Shown one piece after another: positions 11,057 through 21,015 of a stretch of 64,000 nt of DNA (positions within the stretch are counted from its first letter, which is position 1; the number at the start of each line of letters is the position of its first letter). This DNA is from Hydractinia symbiolongicarpus. Its lineage: Eukaryota > Cnidaria > Hydrozoa > Anthoathecata > Hydractiniidae. The position numbers and the translations under genes were made by a program. The stretch covers positions 17,980,001 to 18,044,000 of the forward strand of contig NC_079876.1 of the NCBI RefSeq assembly GCF_029227915.1. The letters are read 5' to 3'. The notes under the pieces were generated by a model, which worked only from the letters and a program-made list of their open reading frames with translations, made no database searches and was not told the origin of the DNA.

Positions 11057-11926
11057 TTGGAAACTATTGGAATAAACTCACTTGAAAATAAGAATTCCGA
11101 CGATGAAGAAGTTATGAATCATTTTAAAAACACTGTAAAGAGAGACGGAGAAAGATACGAAGTGGCGTGGCCATGGAGAAAGGAAAACATTGCACTACCA
11201 GAAAATTATGAACTATGTATTGGAAGATTGAAATCGTTATATAAGAGATTATCAGAGAACCCCGAGCTACTACGAAAATACGACGCCATCATTAAAGACC
11301 AGTTGCAAAAAGGAATGATCGAGACACTAGAGGACAATAGCGAAAGAGGAGAGAGGATACACTACATACCGCATCATGCAGTCATCACACCTGAGAAGAA
11401 TACAACGAAAGTTCGAATCGTTTATGATGCTTCAGCAAAGACAAAGAAATCAAACTTAAGCTTAAACGAATGTCTACATCGCGGGCCTGTCATCCTAGAA
11501 GACCTTTGTGGATTGCTGATACGATTCCGTACGAAGAAGATTGGATTAGTTGCAGACATAGAGAAAGCGTTTTTACAAGTTTTTTTACAACCTAAAGAGA
11601 GAGACGTAACGAGATTCGTTTGGTTTAAAGACATCAACACACCTTCACCGGACAACCTACAAACCTTCAGATTTTCAAGAGTTCCTTTTGGTATCATCTC
11701 AAGCCCTTTTCTACTTGGAACAACGATAAAACATGACTTGGAAGAAACATCAGATGCAGAAGTAACAGAAGAAGAAGTATCAGAAGTATCAAACATCAGC
11801 AAAGACATGTATGTAGACAATCTAGTGACTGGAACTAACAGCAATGAAGATGCAATCAATTTATATGAAAACTCTAAAGAAAGTTTCAAAGCAATTGGAA
11901 TGAACAACGCTTTTTCCCGAAAATGA
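11057..11926 (+). pseudogene. BEL/Pao pol: reverse transcriptase domain
   Basis: A 289-codon frame. Visible motifs: 'HHAVITPEKNTTKVRIVYDA', 'LVADIEKAFLQVFLQP', 'FRFSRVPFGIISSPFLL' and 'MYVDNLVTG'. The last is the catalytic box, with YVDN in place of the usual YVDD, so the second aspartate is missing. Upstream sequence to about 10970 is homologous but frameshifted. The frame ends after 'FKAIGMNN', where a frameshift into the next piece occurs. Confidence 0.85.
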
Positions 11927-11942
11927 TCGACTAGAAGGAACA

Positions 11943-12299
11943 ATGATCAAAGTGCTTGGACTTCAGTGGAATACAGAGAATGATCAATTGATGATATCGA
12001 CTGAAAAATTCAAGAACCTATCACCAGCAACAACAAAACGACAAGTCCTTACAACGATTGCGTCACTGTTTGGCTCGCTCGGATATCTTTCACCATCAAC
12101 AATAAAGATGCGACTTTTCCTACAGAAACTTTGGGATCAAGATAAAAATTGGGATGATGAGTTAGAGAAAAACGACATCGACGAATGGAACCGTATAAAG
12201 TCCGATCTAAAAGAATTGTCCGAGATCAAAATCCAAAGATGGATTGGAGGTAAAGATAAAAAACTGATGTGCTTCTGTGATGCGTCAAAGGATGCCTAG
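11943..12299 (+). pseudogene. BEL/Pao pol: RT thumb and RNase H start
   Basis: Encodes 'VLGLQWNTENDQL', 'LTTIASLFGSLGYLSP', 'LWDQDKNWDDEL' and 'LMCFCDASKDA' followed by a stop. The CDASK motif is the first strand of the BEL/Pao RNase H domain. Immediately after it the sequence jumps to the pre-integrase region, so most of RNase H is deleted. Confidence 0.8.
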
Positions 12300-13070
12300 A
12301 AGGCAATACAAAATCCACTGAATCCAAAAACCGATCAAGATGGTATTGTTAGATGTTATGGAAGATTCAAGCATACTATGTTACCAGAAGATACAATAAC
12401 CCCAATACTGTTACCGAGAAGAGAAGCATTCGTTCATCTCCTGATTACGTCATACCACCTCAAGCTATTTCATGCAGGAGTCAATCATACACTTGCTCAC
12501 CTGAGAAATAGATTTTGGATATCAAAAGGCCGTGCCGAACTCAAGTTTATCCTAAGAAGATGTAAAGTTTGCCGCAAGTACCAAGGAGGACCTTTCAAGA
12601 TGCCACCGATGACACCATGGCCGAAAAATAAAGTAACCCGATCATTACCTTTCGAAAATACCGGATTAGATTATTTTGGACCACTTTTTATCAAGCAGTA
12701 TCACGCTAAAGAGAAGAAGAAAGTATGGGTATGTTTATTCACGTGCGTCGCTGTGAGGGCCATCCATTTGGAAATGGTGGACGATCTTTCTGCAGAAGAA
12801 CTTATACAAGCGCTTAGAAGATTCATCGCCAGACGTGGAACACCTAAAGAGATCATTCTAGACAACGCCTCTCAATTCAAACTAGCCAAGTCAACCGCAG
12901 ATATCGTATGGGAGAAGGTTATTCAAGATCCAACAGTACAATCCTACGTCGCTGAACAAAAAATCAAGTGGAATTTTATTGTAGAATTATCACCGTGGAT
13001 GGGAGGATTTTACGAGCGATTGGTCGGAAGCTGTAAAATGGCATTGAGAAAGTCAATAGGAAAGAAATGA
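12300..13070 (+). pseudogene. BEL/Pao pol: integrase
   Basis: The zinc-binding HHCC motif is visible ('LKLFHAGVNHTLAHLRNRFW' to 'RRCKVCRKYQGG'). The catalytic core follows, with D in 'TGLDYFGPLF', D in 'ILDNASQFKLA' and E in 'GGFYERLVGSCKMALRK', so all three catalytic acids are present. The upstream piece 'DGIVRCYGRFKHTMLPEDT' (12330-12390) is the connector. A frameshift at the end separates it from the next piece. Confidence 0.85.
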
Positions 13071-13747
13071 TACAATTACAAACATTTCTAACTGAAACCG
13101 AAGCTGTACTCAATTCGAGACCGTTAGTATACATCGGAGAAGAATTAAACGATGGGACAACAATTACACCTGCACACTTCTTATCGCCCAACACGAAAAC
13201 AGGAACTCCTCAGTTAGGAACAGAAGAGGAGATCGTAGATCCTGACTACCAAGAAAATATTACATCGAAAGATATACTTTTGAAAACATGGAAGAAAGGA
13301 CAGAACATTCTTGAATCCTTCTGGAAAACATGGAGAAACGACTATTTATTGAACTTACGAGAAAGATCACAGATCAACCTGAAGGCTCGACGAATCAAAT
13401 CATACGACGAACCAAACGTTGGAAGTGTAGTACAGATCAAAAAAGATTTACCAAGAGGATCATGGAAGATTGCAAAGATCACAGAGCTGATTCCGAATAG
13501 TGACGGAAAGATCAGAGCCGCAAGAATATTATTACCGAATAAAAACATTATCACTCAACCTTCAAACTTACTGTACCCCCTCGAATGCAACAACGAAGAG
13601 ACAGAAACGAAAAACGAAACAGTCGAGACATCTAATGAAACGAACAATAAGAATCTAGAAGAAATCAATACATTTAAACGTACCCCAAGAATAGCAGCAA
13701 TACAGGCTAGAGACAGAATTTTCGGACAGTATTTAACGGATGATTAG
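13067..13747 (+). pseudogene. BEL/Pao pol: DUF5641-like C-terminal region
   Basis: Encodes 'FLTETEAVLNSRPLVYIGEE', 'TPAHFLSPN', 'FWKTWRNDYLLNLRER' and 'VVQIKKDLPRGSWKIAKITE', the standard region after the BEL/Pao integrase, ending at TAG 13745-13747. The frame is intact but offset from the integrase frame. Confidence 0.8.
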
Positions 13748-13769
13748 GACATTCACTCTTTGGTGGGAA

Positions 13770-14113
13770 TGTCGTGAACGTTCTAGATTCACGAATATTT
13801 AACAAGACGTGTGACTTTTTCACGCAATAATTTTCTCGAACAATCGAACATAGTTCTTTCTTTTGTTATGATATATTGTATTTATGCTAAATAATGCTAA
13901 GTCATCATGACTTGTTTATATGAGATAAGCAAAATTTCTTGACGATTCAGCAATTTCGAAGCAGTATAAATAGGAGCTGAATTTGCTTGTAAACAGAATG
14001 AAATTTAACGGAGTATAGAATTGAAGTTGTAACAAAGAAGAATTTAAGTAGAAGAAGCATACGAAACGAAAATTATCAAGTGAATTTATTCCACCGCATC
14101 ACTAGTTCTAACC
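13770..14113 (+). repeat. BEL/Pao 3' LTR
   Basis: Begins TGTCGTGAACG just after a purine-rich tract (13762-13769) and contains a TATA box, TATAAATA, at 13965-13972. The 3' border is only approximate (TG...CA near 14100-14113) because no second LTR exists in the window for comparison. Confidence 0.6.
13965..13972 (+). promoter_or_regulatory. TATA box in LTR
   Basis: TATAAATA in a position suitable for a U3 promoter, about 195 nt into the LTR. Confidence 0.5.
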
Positions 14114-14347
14114 ATAAACGATGTCGACTAGGGATCTTTAGTAGGAACCGGCTAAAACCCCGCAGAGAAACAGTCCAGTCTCATTAGTTTTTCTAGGGAG
14201 CTGGCGCGAGTCTAGGGAGTTAAGTCAAAGGAGCTCTTGGTTTGGAGCGGAAAACGATCCTTTCTGGGAATAGATTCTCCGGCGACAACGACTGTCGCAA
14301 GTTTAAGCCACCTGGTGGTGTGACCTTGTGGCTAATCTATGCGCGGA
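14114..14347. other. GC-richer non-coding segment
   Basis: No coding frame. The segment is clearly less AT-rich than its neighbours (for example GCGAGTCTAGGGAGTTAAG and TCTCCGGCGACAACGACTG). It could be a further repeat; identity unknown. Confidence 0.3.
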
Positions 14348-14377
14348 CATTTATTTATATAAGAATATAAATAAATG
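14348..14377. repeat. Perfect 13-bp inverted repeat
   Basis: CATTTATTTATAT (14348-14360), a 4-nt loop AAGA, then ATATAAATAAATG (14365-14377). It lies directly before the CR1/L2-like RT fragment. Confidence 0.7.
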
Positions 14378-14960
14378 GGTATAGCTCAACGTACAAATTT
14401 GTCGGTGATTGTGTCCCTTAAGGTTCTGTGCTTGGTCCTCTTTTATGATTATGAGATAACAAAACAGCAAGCTGTAGTGATTCGACTTGTCTAATGACTC
14501 TATTTTAAATGGTAGAGGTTAAACCCTCTAAAGATCTTCATGCAAAGCAAGTCCTTATCTACATAAATGATCAACATCATGCTATGAAGTACCTTCTTGT
14601 CCATCACTTTGTCGATGACACTAATCTGACATGCTTCAACAAGACGTTAAAGTCACTTTCCAAGAGAATCAACATTTATCTCAAGCTCTTGATGTAATGG
14701 CTCAATGCCAACAAAATTTCCTTAAATGCAAGTAAAACTGAATATACCTTGTTTAGGCACGAACTTAAACAAGTAAAATATGACTTTAGGATCAAAATGA
14801 ACGGCAAAGGAATCCTCTTCTTAGTGACGCTATTAATTATCTTGGCATTTTCTTGGACTCTAACACGATTTGGAAATCTCACATCAGTGCTGCTGCAAAA
14901 AAAACTCAAAAGGACAAATGGAGCACTCTCCTTGTCCTCAGATTGCGTCCTTCCACTTTA
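14378..14960 (+). pseudogene. CR1/L2-like reverse transcriptase fragment, interrupted
   Basis: Before the interruption the frame reads 'GDCVP', a stop, then 'GSVLGPLL' (14407-14442), the VPQGSVLGPLLF box. After it come 'LIYINDQHHAMKYLLVHHFV' with the catalytic box FVDD, and 'WLNANKISLNASKTEYTLF'. Further on, 'AINYLGIFLDSN' and 'WKSHISAAAKK' appear in shifted frames. The roughly 106-nt insert at 14445-14550 is a foreign retroelement 3' end. Several nonsense codons and frameshifts mark a relic. Confidence 0.8.
14445..14550 (-). mobile_element. Subfamily-A retroelement 3' end nested in an RT gene
   Basis: On the minus strand it reads CTTGCTTTGCA..AGATCTTTAGAGGGTTTAACCTCTAC, then GTCATTAGAC, then the hairpin ACAGC-TT-GCTGT (14464-14475), TTTTGTTATCTCATAATCA. 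This matches the last ~105 nt of the copy ending at about 58990. It splits the RT motif between 'GPLL' and 'LIYIND', giving clean 5' and 3' insertion borders. Confidence 0.85.
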
Positions 14961-15234
14961 AAGGAGTGGTCCCACAAAAAATCAAAAATAAATAAATAAT
15001 TTTATCTTATTTTATCGGAAATTTCTCTTATTCGGGCCTTTTTTACAATCCTGTTTAAAAAGCCGTGGCGTCAAATTTGGCGAATGATTTTGTGTTAAGA
15101 CAATTCAGCAAATGGAATGATATTCTAGAGAATCCAAGATTGTAATTTCATAATTAGAAATATTTATTTTATTTTATTTTCTATATTTATAATCACATAT
15201 TATATGTTATATACTTTTGTGTTTATTCTTTCGA

Positions 15235-16004
15235 TTAAGGGACATAGACACCACCCTCTTCAGGAAAAACTTGTCTTATTTTCCACAAAACACGCGACGG
15301 TATAACTCGGCGATTGCCTTTTCCAAGACCTTAGAAAACGAACTAAATAAATTGCTTGTAAGCAGCAAACCGAAAAGATTTGTTTGTAGGCGTGTCTTGC
15401 AGAAACTTCCCTCTTGTCTCATGTAAGCATATTAAAACGAGACAAAGTTGCTTGAAATCCTCATTCTTAGTTATACATTTTATCCCTAAAAAGACAACGG
15501 ATATTTGTACGATACATATCATTATTACTTCGTATTTTAACAATACTTTTTATGTAGCTTAATCATATTTAAAAAAAATATGTTTAAGCACACATACCTT
15601 GAAATTGTTTGTCTGTTAATGCATCTACTTCCGTGCAACAAAGACATTCAATCTCCCTAGTTTCAGTCTTGCAGTTATCGCACTTGCACCATTCGTTTCT
15701 CCCAACACGAAAACTTTCCCAATGTTTTACTAAAAATATCGTTTCTCTCTCGGTTACAATGTTTTTATTATCATCTTATTTAGTGGTCTCGGATTAAAAA
15801 AAGTTGCAGCCCTGTGCCTGTAAAAAGCTCATCAAAGGTTTCCATCTCATTATCACCGTCCTCATCTTCTCCAAAATTGTTTTCTTCTTCAATAATATCA
15901 TAATCTAATTCTTCTTCGCTGTGTCTGTGTTCATATATGTGATCTGAATATTGAGTTTTTCTTTCTCTCTCTATCTCTCTCTCACTCGAAACTAACATCG
16001 CCAA
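15235..16004 (-). pseudogene. P2X7-type intracellular (ballast) domain gene, broken
   Basis: Minus strand. A 5' exon from ATG 16004 encodes an acidic leader ('YDIIEEENNFGEDEDGD'). Exon 2 (about 15737-15598) encodes 'GRNEWCKCDNCKTETREIEC' followed by LCCTEV, the C-x-C..C..C-x-CC zinc pattern of the P2X7 receptor C-terminal domain. Exon 3 (15485-15235), after a clean AG acceptor, encodes 'CITKNEDFKQLCL', 'NKSFRFAAYKQFI', two in-frame stops (15343-15345 and 15331-15333) and 'GLGKGNRRVIPSRVLWKIRQ' to 'FPEEGGVY'. Order and spacing match the family, in which a Trp usually occupies the first stop position. Proteins with this domain but no channel are common in invertebrates. The exon 1 donor is unresolved. 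Confidence 0.8.
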
Positions 16005-16488
16005 TTATGACGTCACAGCAAAAGGTTTATAATAAAAAGACTATCTTTACGCATTGATTAAAAGAACAATATACAATTTTTCGAAAAAAGAATAAAAACT
16101 TTATACTAATTGAATAGCGGAGAATCCATACGCCATCATTCGACAAGTTTTGGTCGGGAAGTAGCTACCAAAAGAGACAGAAAAGTAGTATTGACTGAAG
16201 TTCGTATCAGCTTCACAGATATCGAGCACTCGATAATAGTAGTGATGGTTCTGCTGCATTCCTAAAAAAGAAAGCTGGCAACTGCAAAGTTGAAATAATT
16301 TCGTCGAGTGAATATCCATCCGAAATTATTTTCAACGCAAAAAGCAACAGACTCACTTTCAAAAGCCGATATCAAGTCACCAACAAATATGGAAACACTA
16401 CGTCAGTGTGAATGATATATTTATTAATTTTGACGTTTTGTTTTTTATAAATATACGTTTTATCAAACTGTCCAAGCCTTATAACAGT

Positions 16489-18643
16489 ATGCCACCTAAA
16501 AAGAAATGTTTAGTCGGAGAGTTGTCAAAGAATAGAAAAACCTTATCTAAATTAGAGTGTACTATATTTGAATAAAATGAGCAAATAAAAGCCTTAGAAC
16601 AACGATTGAGGAGAAAGAGAACTATGTAGCTAGTTTGAACAGTGAAATCAATAATTTAGATAAGAGTTCCATAAAGCCAAAAAATGTCATTGAAATTACT
16701 ACAAATATCGCGAAACGTAGGTTGAAGAACCCCACCGTACCAAATTTGAATTTGAAAGCAAAATAAATACATCGTAAGGAAACATTACACCTATGTAGCA
16801 GAATTCATGCAGCTACAAAATTGAATTTGGGACCAGCTGTCGATGGTATGCTTGATACTATTACTTCAAAGTTCAAGACAGATATCGTTGTCGAAAAGTT
16901 AATGAGTTCAAAAACATCCGTCGTAAAAGCTTTAAAGAAGAAAAATGAAACGCAATTTTTTGAAACCTATTGCAAATCTAGGGAAAATATGCTGCAGTAA
17001 TTAAATGTGTATTATAGTCACAATGTCATGGAAAAACAAAAATATTTCAATCTCAGAAAGTGTAATGAAACAGATGGTTTGCCTAACTTTGTACCTTATA
17101 AAGATTTGGCTAAACTTATACGTGAAATTGACATTGGTGATGTTACTGAAATAGGTTCAGTATTTCCAACGGCTTGCATCATTTTACCTAAGTGTGAATC
17201 AACTTCGCATAGATAAGCTAAAAGAGTTTCACAATTTCAAGAATAAGTGCAATGATTCGAAGTTATTCTTGGTTGCAATTGGTGGTGTGAAGCTCCAGTT
17301 AGTGGAACTACGTTTTTGGTATCTCTTTTGAATGTAGGGAGGAGAATAGCCAGCAGCTCTGAGAACTTTCTTTATTTGGTGCTAATGTGAAAGAAAACGG
17401 TATGGTAACTCGTCGGTATATTTCCCACTAATTGTGTGAGTTAAAACAGTTGGAAGCTGAAGTTTTTACTTTAACTGTGAATGATAGGGAATATTCAGTT
17501 GAATTCAAAGTACAGTCCTTACCGAATGATATGAAGATGTTAGCTTTTTTAGCAGGCGAATTATCTAATGCTGCGTTTTATTTCTCCACTTTTGCTTATG
17601 CCAATCAAGCTAACTCTGATGATATCAAAAAATTCAACAGGGATGGTACAGGTGATTGGAAACCATATGATTATAAGAAACGTTTGACTGATGTGAAAGC
17701 CGTCTTGAGGAAAAATTCAGAGTTGAAAAAGAAAAATGTGAAAGTGGCAACATCACGAAATAACCTAACAACGTATATATCAAAAACCTTGCTAAGTCGA
17801 CAAGAAGAGAAGCCATTGCTTGAACATTATATTGACACCGCTCGTGCTGAACCATTGCACATGAAATATAATGTCACAAAAGAAATGCTCATGAAGATTC
17901 CCACGGTTGTATTGTCACAAGCGAAAATTCCTAATATGAAGTTTTTTGCAGAAATACCAGATAACAATTTATTTGTTATATCCATTGGTCATGTAAGAAC
18001 AAAAATGAATTGTAATGACTTGGCCAAAAAGTTATTCACGTGGTTCAATGAAAACAGGGAAGGCAAACAGCAAAAAGTATTCGGCTTCGGATTTCGTGGC
18101 AAGGAAAGTTACTGCAATGCTGAAATGCAGAGTAGACAATCCATCATTTTCGCGCTTAGTTCAAGTTTTTTATCAATCAATTCAATTGCGACAGTTGGTT
18201 AGTTTTTCTGTTCGTATAGAAAACATCGCTGGTTCAATGTATGATGATACAATTACACCAAGCTTTTTCACATTTTCTATAATTGCACAACATCATTGAA
18301 ATGAATACATTGAGACCATACATATGGGACTTGGTATCAATACTATGAAAGGACGCGAACAAAAACACCAAAAAATATCTCACTATGCACGAAACAGCAC
18401 AGTACAAGAGCGGTGGCCGTATATATTCACCTATTCATGTATATACATGAATTCATCCAGTTGGTTTATTTGAGAGAAAATAGATTTGACACACATAGAT
18501 ATAGAAAAAGAAATCGGCAGTATGTTCCAAATGCAAGCAATGATAACTGTAAATGCTCCTTAAAATTGGAGGAGGGGTACTGTATTAATTGCAATAGCTG
18601 TGAGATGAATCGTATTGAAGCAGTTATAAATAAACATGTGTAG
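16489..18643 (+). pseudogene. Fossil of a large uncharacterised protein with C-terminal cysteines
   Basis: Starts with 'MPPKKKCLVGELSKNRKTLS' and is then broken by many stops and frameshifts. Readable blocks: 'KYFNLRKCNETDGLPNFVPY' and 'LIREIDIGDVTEIGSVF' (17030-17175); a 256-codon frame at 17432-18202 with 'DMKMLAFLAGELSNAAFYFS' and 'RAEPLHMKYN'; 'MGLGINTMKGREQKHQKISH' (about 18322); 'FIQLVYLREN' and a C-x-C..C-x2-C-x2-C tail ending at 18643. The block order resembles a repetitive family I know from cnidarian-type genomes; its function is unknown. No introns are evident. Confidence 0.65.
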
Positions 18644-19430
18644 ATTTATGCTTAGGTGATATACTAGCATTTCAATTGTTAAAACTTTTGTGAGATGAAC
18701 GTTCGCAAAAAAAATAAGATTCGCTGAAGTGTGTACAATTGAAGTAACTTAAGAGATTTAATTTTCGCGAGATACTGTTTAGGAGAGAAAAATTAATTTT
18801 GACAAAAACTTGCGAAAATTAGTATATGTCTATGTGCCACATTATATTCAACTGTATGGTATCATCATACATTGTCCTTTTTTACATTAGTTATACGTTA
18901 GAACTCTAACGTGTTGTTAGTATTTTATTTTTAAGAAGAAATAGTCAGTTTTTTAGTTACGGTATTCATTTTTAACGATTGTAAAACCTCTCTCAATTAG
19001 CGTGTCATAAGGCAGTGGAGAAGTGATCAACAGAAACAAGAAAACACTACCTCAATCTCGATATAGTTTCTCTTTAGTACCTAGTGACATGCTAATTGAT
19101 TCCGGGAGTATATCATTTTTACTTTAGCTAAACTAAAGTTATGTATAAATTTCTTGTGAAGAGACTTTTGACTCGAATATTTTTTATTTCTCACACATTT
19201 TGCTAGGATGACATTTATGGCATGTCGTTAGAGCTTTTTACATATCATTTTGCTAGGATGACATTCATGGCATGTCGTTAGAGCTTTTTACATATATACG
19301 TTCGTTTTCAAAGACTGTTGTTCGTTTTCAAAGAAAGTCTGTTGCGGATAAAACCTGCGAAACTAATTTTTCTCTTTTCTTGACGTATACAAACTTTCTT
19401 TCTGGAAAGACTTTTTTCTTTTGTATATAT
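18644..19430. other. Non-coding, repeat-derived
   Basis: Between 18700 and 18830 are words such as TTAATTTTCGCGAGA and GCGAAAATTAG, related in style to 855-1362 and 59740-59850. A 50-bp tandem duplication lies at 19197-19296. No genes seen. Confidence 0.45.
19197..19296. repeat. 50-bp tandem duplication
   Basis: Two adjacent copies (19197-19246, 19247-19296) of a unit starting ATTTTGCTAGGATGACAT, differing at one position (TTTATGG versus TTCATGG). Confidence 0.85.
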
Positions 19431-19605
19431 TTATGTTTGATTATGAGATAACAAAACAGCAAGCTGTAGAGATTCGACTATGCAAAGCAAGATCTTCCTT
19501 TTACAAGGATGGTCTGTACAACCAAGTTAATTGAAAAAGCAACCCTCTGGACAATACAAATATTGCAACAACAAAACAAAAAAACAACAACAACATATAA
19601 CTAGG
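19431..19605 (-). mobile_element. Subfamily-A retroelement 3' end
   Basis: Minus-strand match to about 58790-58990. It carries GTTGCAATATTTGTATTGTC, GGTTGTACAGACCATCC, AAGATCTTGCTTTGCAT, then the hairpin ACAGC-TT-GCTGT (19456-19467) and TTTTGTTATCTCATAATCA. The TAGAGG/CCTCTA stem segment is deleted relative to 58910-58950. No coding part remains. Confidence 0.8.
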
Positions 19606-20261
19606 TTAAATTTTGTTTATATATTTTTATATGTTTTAGGGGTTAGCTGCTTATATTTTTTTAAATCCTTACCTCAGCAAGTGACCATCCATCAATAAAT
19701 TTTCATTGTTAATTAAGCCATGAAATAAATTTATCCCAAATTTTCAGGTGAGGATCCAGGGTTGGTCAGATAAGTCGCGGGACTAAGTGTAAATTTGACG
19801 AAAAATGTTAGCCAAACGAAGATGTCGACGATCCAGGTGTTGCAAACGGAGGGCGTTAAAAAATCAGATTGTAATTTATTTACGGTGAAAAACCATGGTC
19901 CACAACCCTCTCCAATTCGCCTATAGCGATGTTGACGTCTAAGTTGTGACGTCGCTACCATATAGACTGAGAGGGTTGCAAATTATAGCTTACAGATTTT
20001 GACTGATTCATTTTGACTAATCAGTCACTCAGTCAGTCAAAAATCAAATAGCTATGGCCCGCAACCCTCCCCATCTCACCTAAGGGGCAGGGACGTCAAA
20101 ATCGTGACGTAATTTTCACACTCTATGCGTAGTCCAACAATATGTGGCCCGCAGCCGGCGAAGGAAATTTAGGTTCCGTACTGCGTGGTTACTGATAACC
20201 TGTTAGGCTATAGTTTTAACTCCCATCCGTCAGGATTAGTCAAAGACTCACGCCTTTTGGG
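19606..20261. other. Non-coding with paired CRE-like words
   Basis: Two related blocks, each with CCACAACCCTC or CCGCAACCCTC followed by TGACGTC and GTGACGT (about 19900-19960 and 20058-20115), separated by GACTGATT/AATCAGTC inverted words. This looks like a repeat or a regulatory palindrome cluster; nothing more can be said. Confidence 0.35.
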
Positions 20262-20510
20262 TTGGATTCTTCCCGTACTATCATGGCTACAGCAGATATG
20301 TTAGCGCGGGTGCTTACTGATTTACAGTGTGATAATATTGAATCTATTCGTAAAATGCAAAAAGAACTTTTAGAAAGTGTTCATTCTCGAGCATTTTTGT
20401 TGTCTGGGGATATTTACCCCTGGCTGGTAAAAGTCTTCATCGGAATTCAGGCCCAGATATATACCTTCCATCTGAGGCGAGGTGTGAAGATAAAGGAATT
20501 ATTGCTTTAA
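20262..20510 (+). other. Short open frame, unrecognised
   Basis: From the ATG at 20283 it encodes 'MATADMLARVLTDLQCDNIE' and 'KMQKELLESVHSRAFLLSGD'. The composition is protein-like, but the frame shifts around 20440 ('GPDIYLPSEARCEDKG' in another frame) and no homology is recognised. Possibly a decayed exon. Confidence 0.25.
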
Positions 20511-20661
20511 GGTGGGAAGTATGTTTTTTACTCTCCAACACACCTTGCATTTATTTAAAGGTTTTCAGTACATCCGCTACGAAAAGCTAGTTGGGGAGAG
20601 CTTTATACAACAGACTATTAAAACCAAATACAAAAAGATTTAATTAGCTATAGCTAGGGCT

Positions 20662-21015
20662 AATACACCTTTACGATAATTCGGAAAAAATAACGCTTAT
20701 TTTGCGATCAGAGGAGGTAAACATCACACTTTTATAAGAGTTTATTAAGGAGAAAACACGTTTTTTCGTGATAACATTTCTTGCCGCCTTTTGTTTTTAA
20801 TGAAAAGTACACATAAGTTGCATCTTATTATTATTAACGTTTCCTGAAAATTTGAAAGAAATTGATACGACGGAAGTTAAAAAACTGGAGAAAACACGCT
20901 TTCGTCTCTAACAAACTCTTATAAAAACACGATTTTTACCTCCTTTTTCCGATATTGTAAAACGATGGAGAGCCGTAGGAACGCATGTACAATTGAATTA
21001 TCGTAAAGGTGTATT
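20662..21015. repeat. MITE with 21-bp perfect terminal inverted repeats
   Basis: The left end begins AATACACCTTTACGATAATT (20662) and the right end is its exact reverse complement, finishing AAGGTGTATT at 21015. The 354-bp interior contains further inverted pieces (TATAAGAGTTT and AAACTCTTATA; GGAGAAAACACG in direct duplicate). There is no coding capacity. The target duplication is not clear. Confidence 0.85.

Larger units (their letters stand above)
10532..14113 (+). mobile_element. BEL/Pao LTR retrotransposon, 5'-truncated and decayed
   Basis: Ordered pol domains: end of the protease region, reverse transcriptase, a deleted RNase H, integrase and a DUF5641-like C-terminal region, followed by a polypurine-like GGTGGGAA and an LTR with a TATA box. 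No gag and no 5' LTR is present; sequence starts abruptly at the end of repeat copy 1. The pol frame is broken into at least five pieces. The family call is firm from the RT and integrase motifs. Confidence 0.9.
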
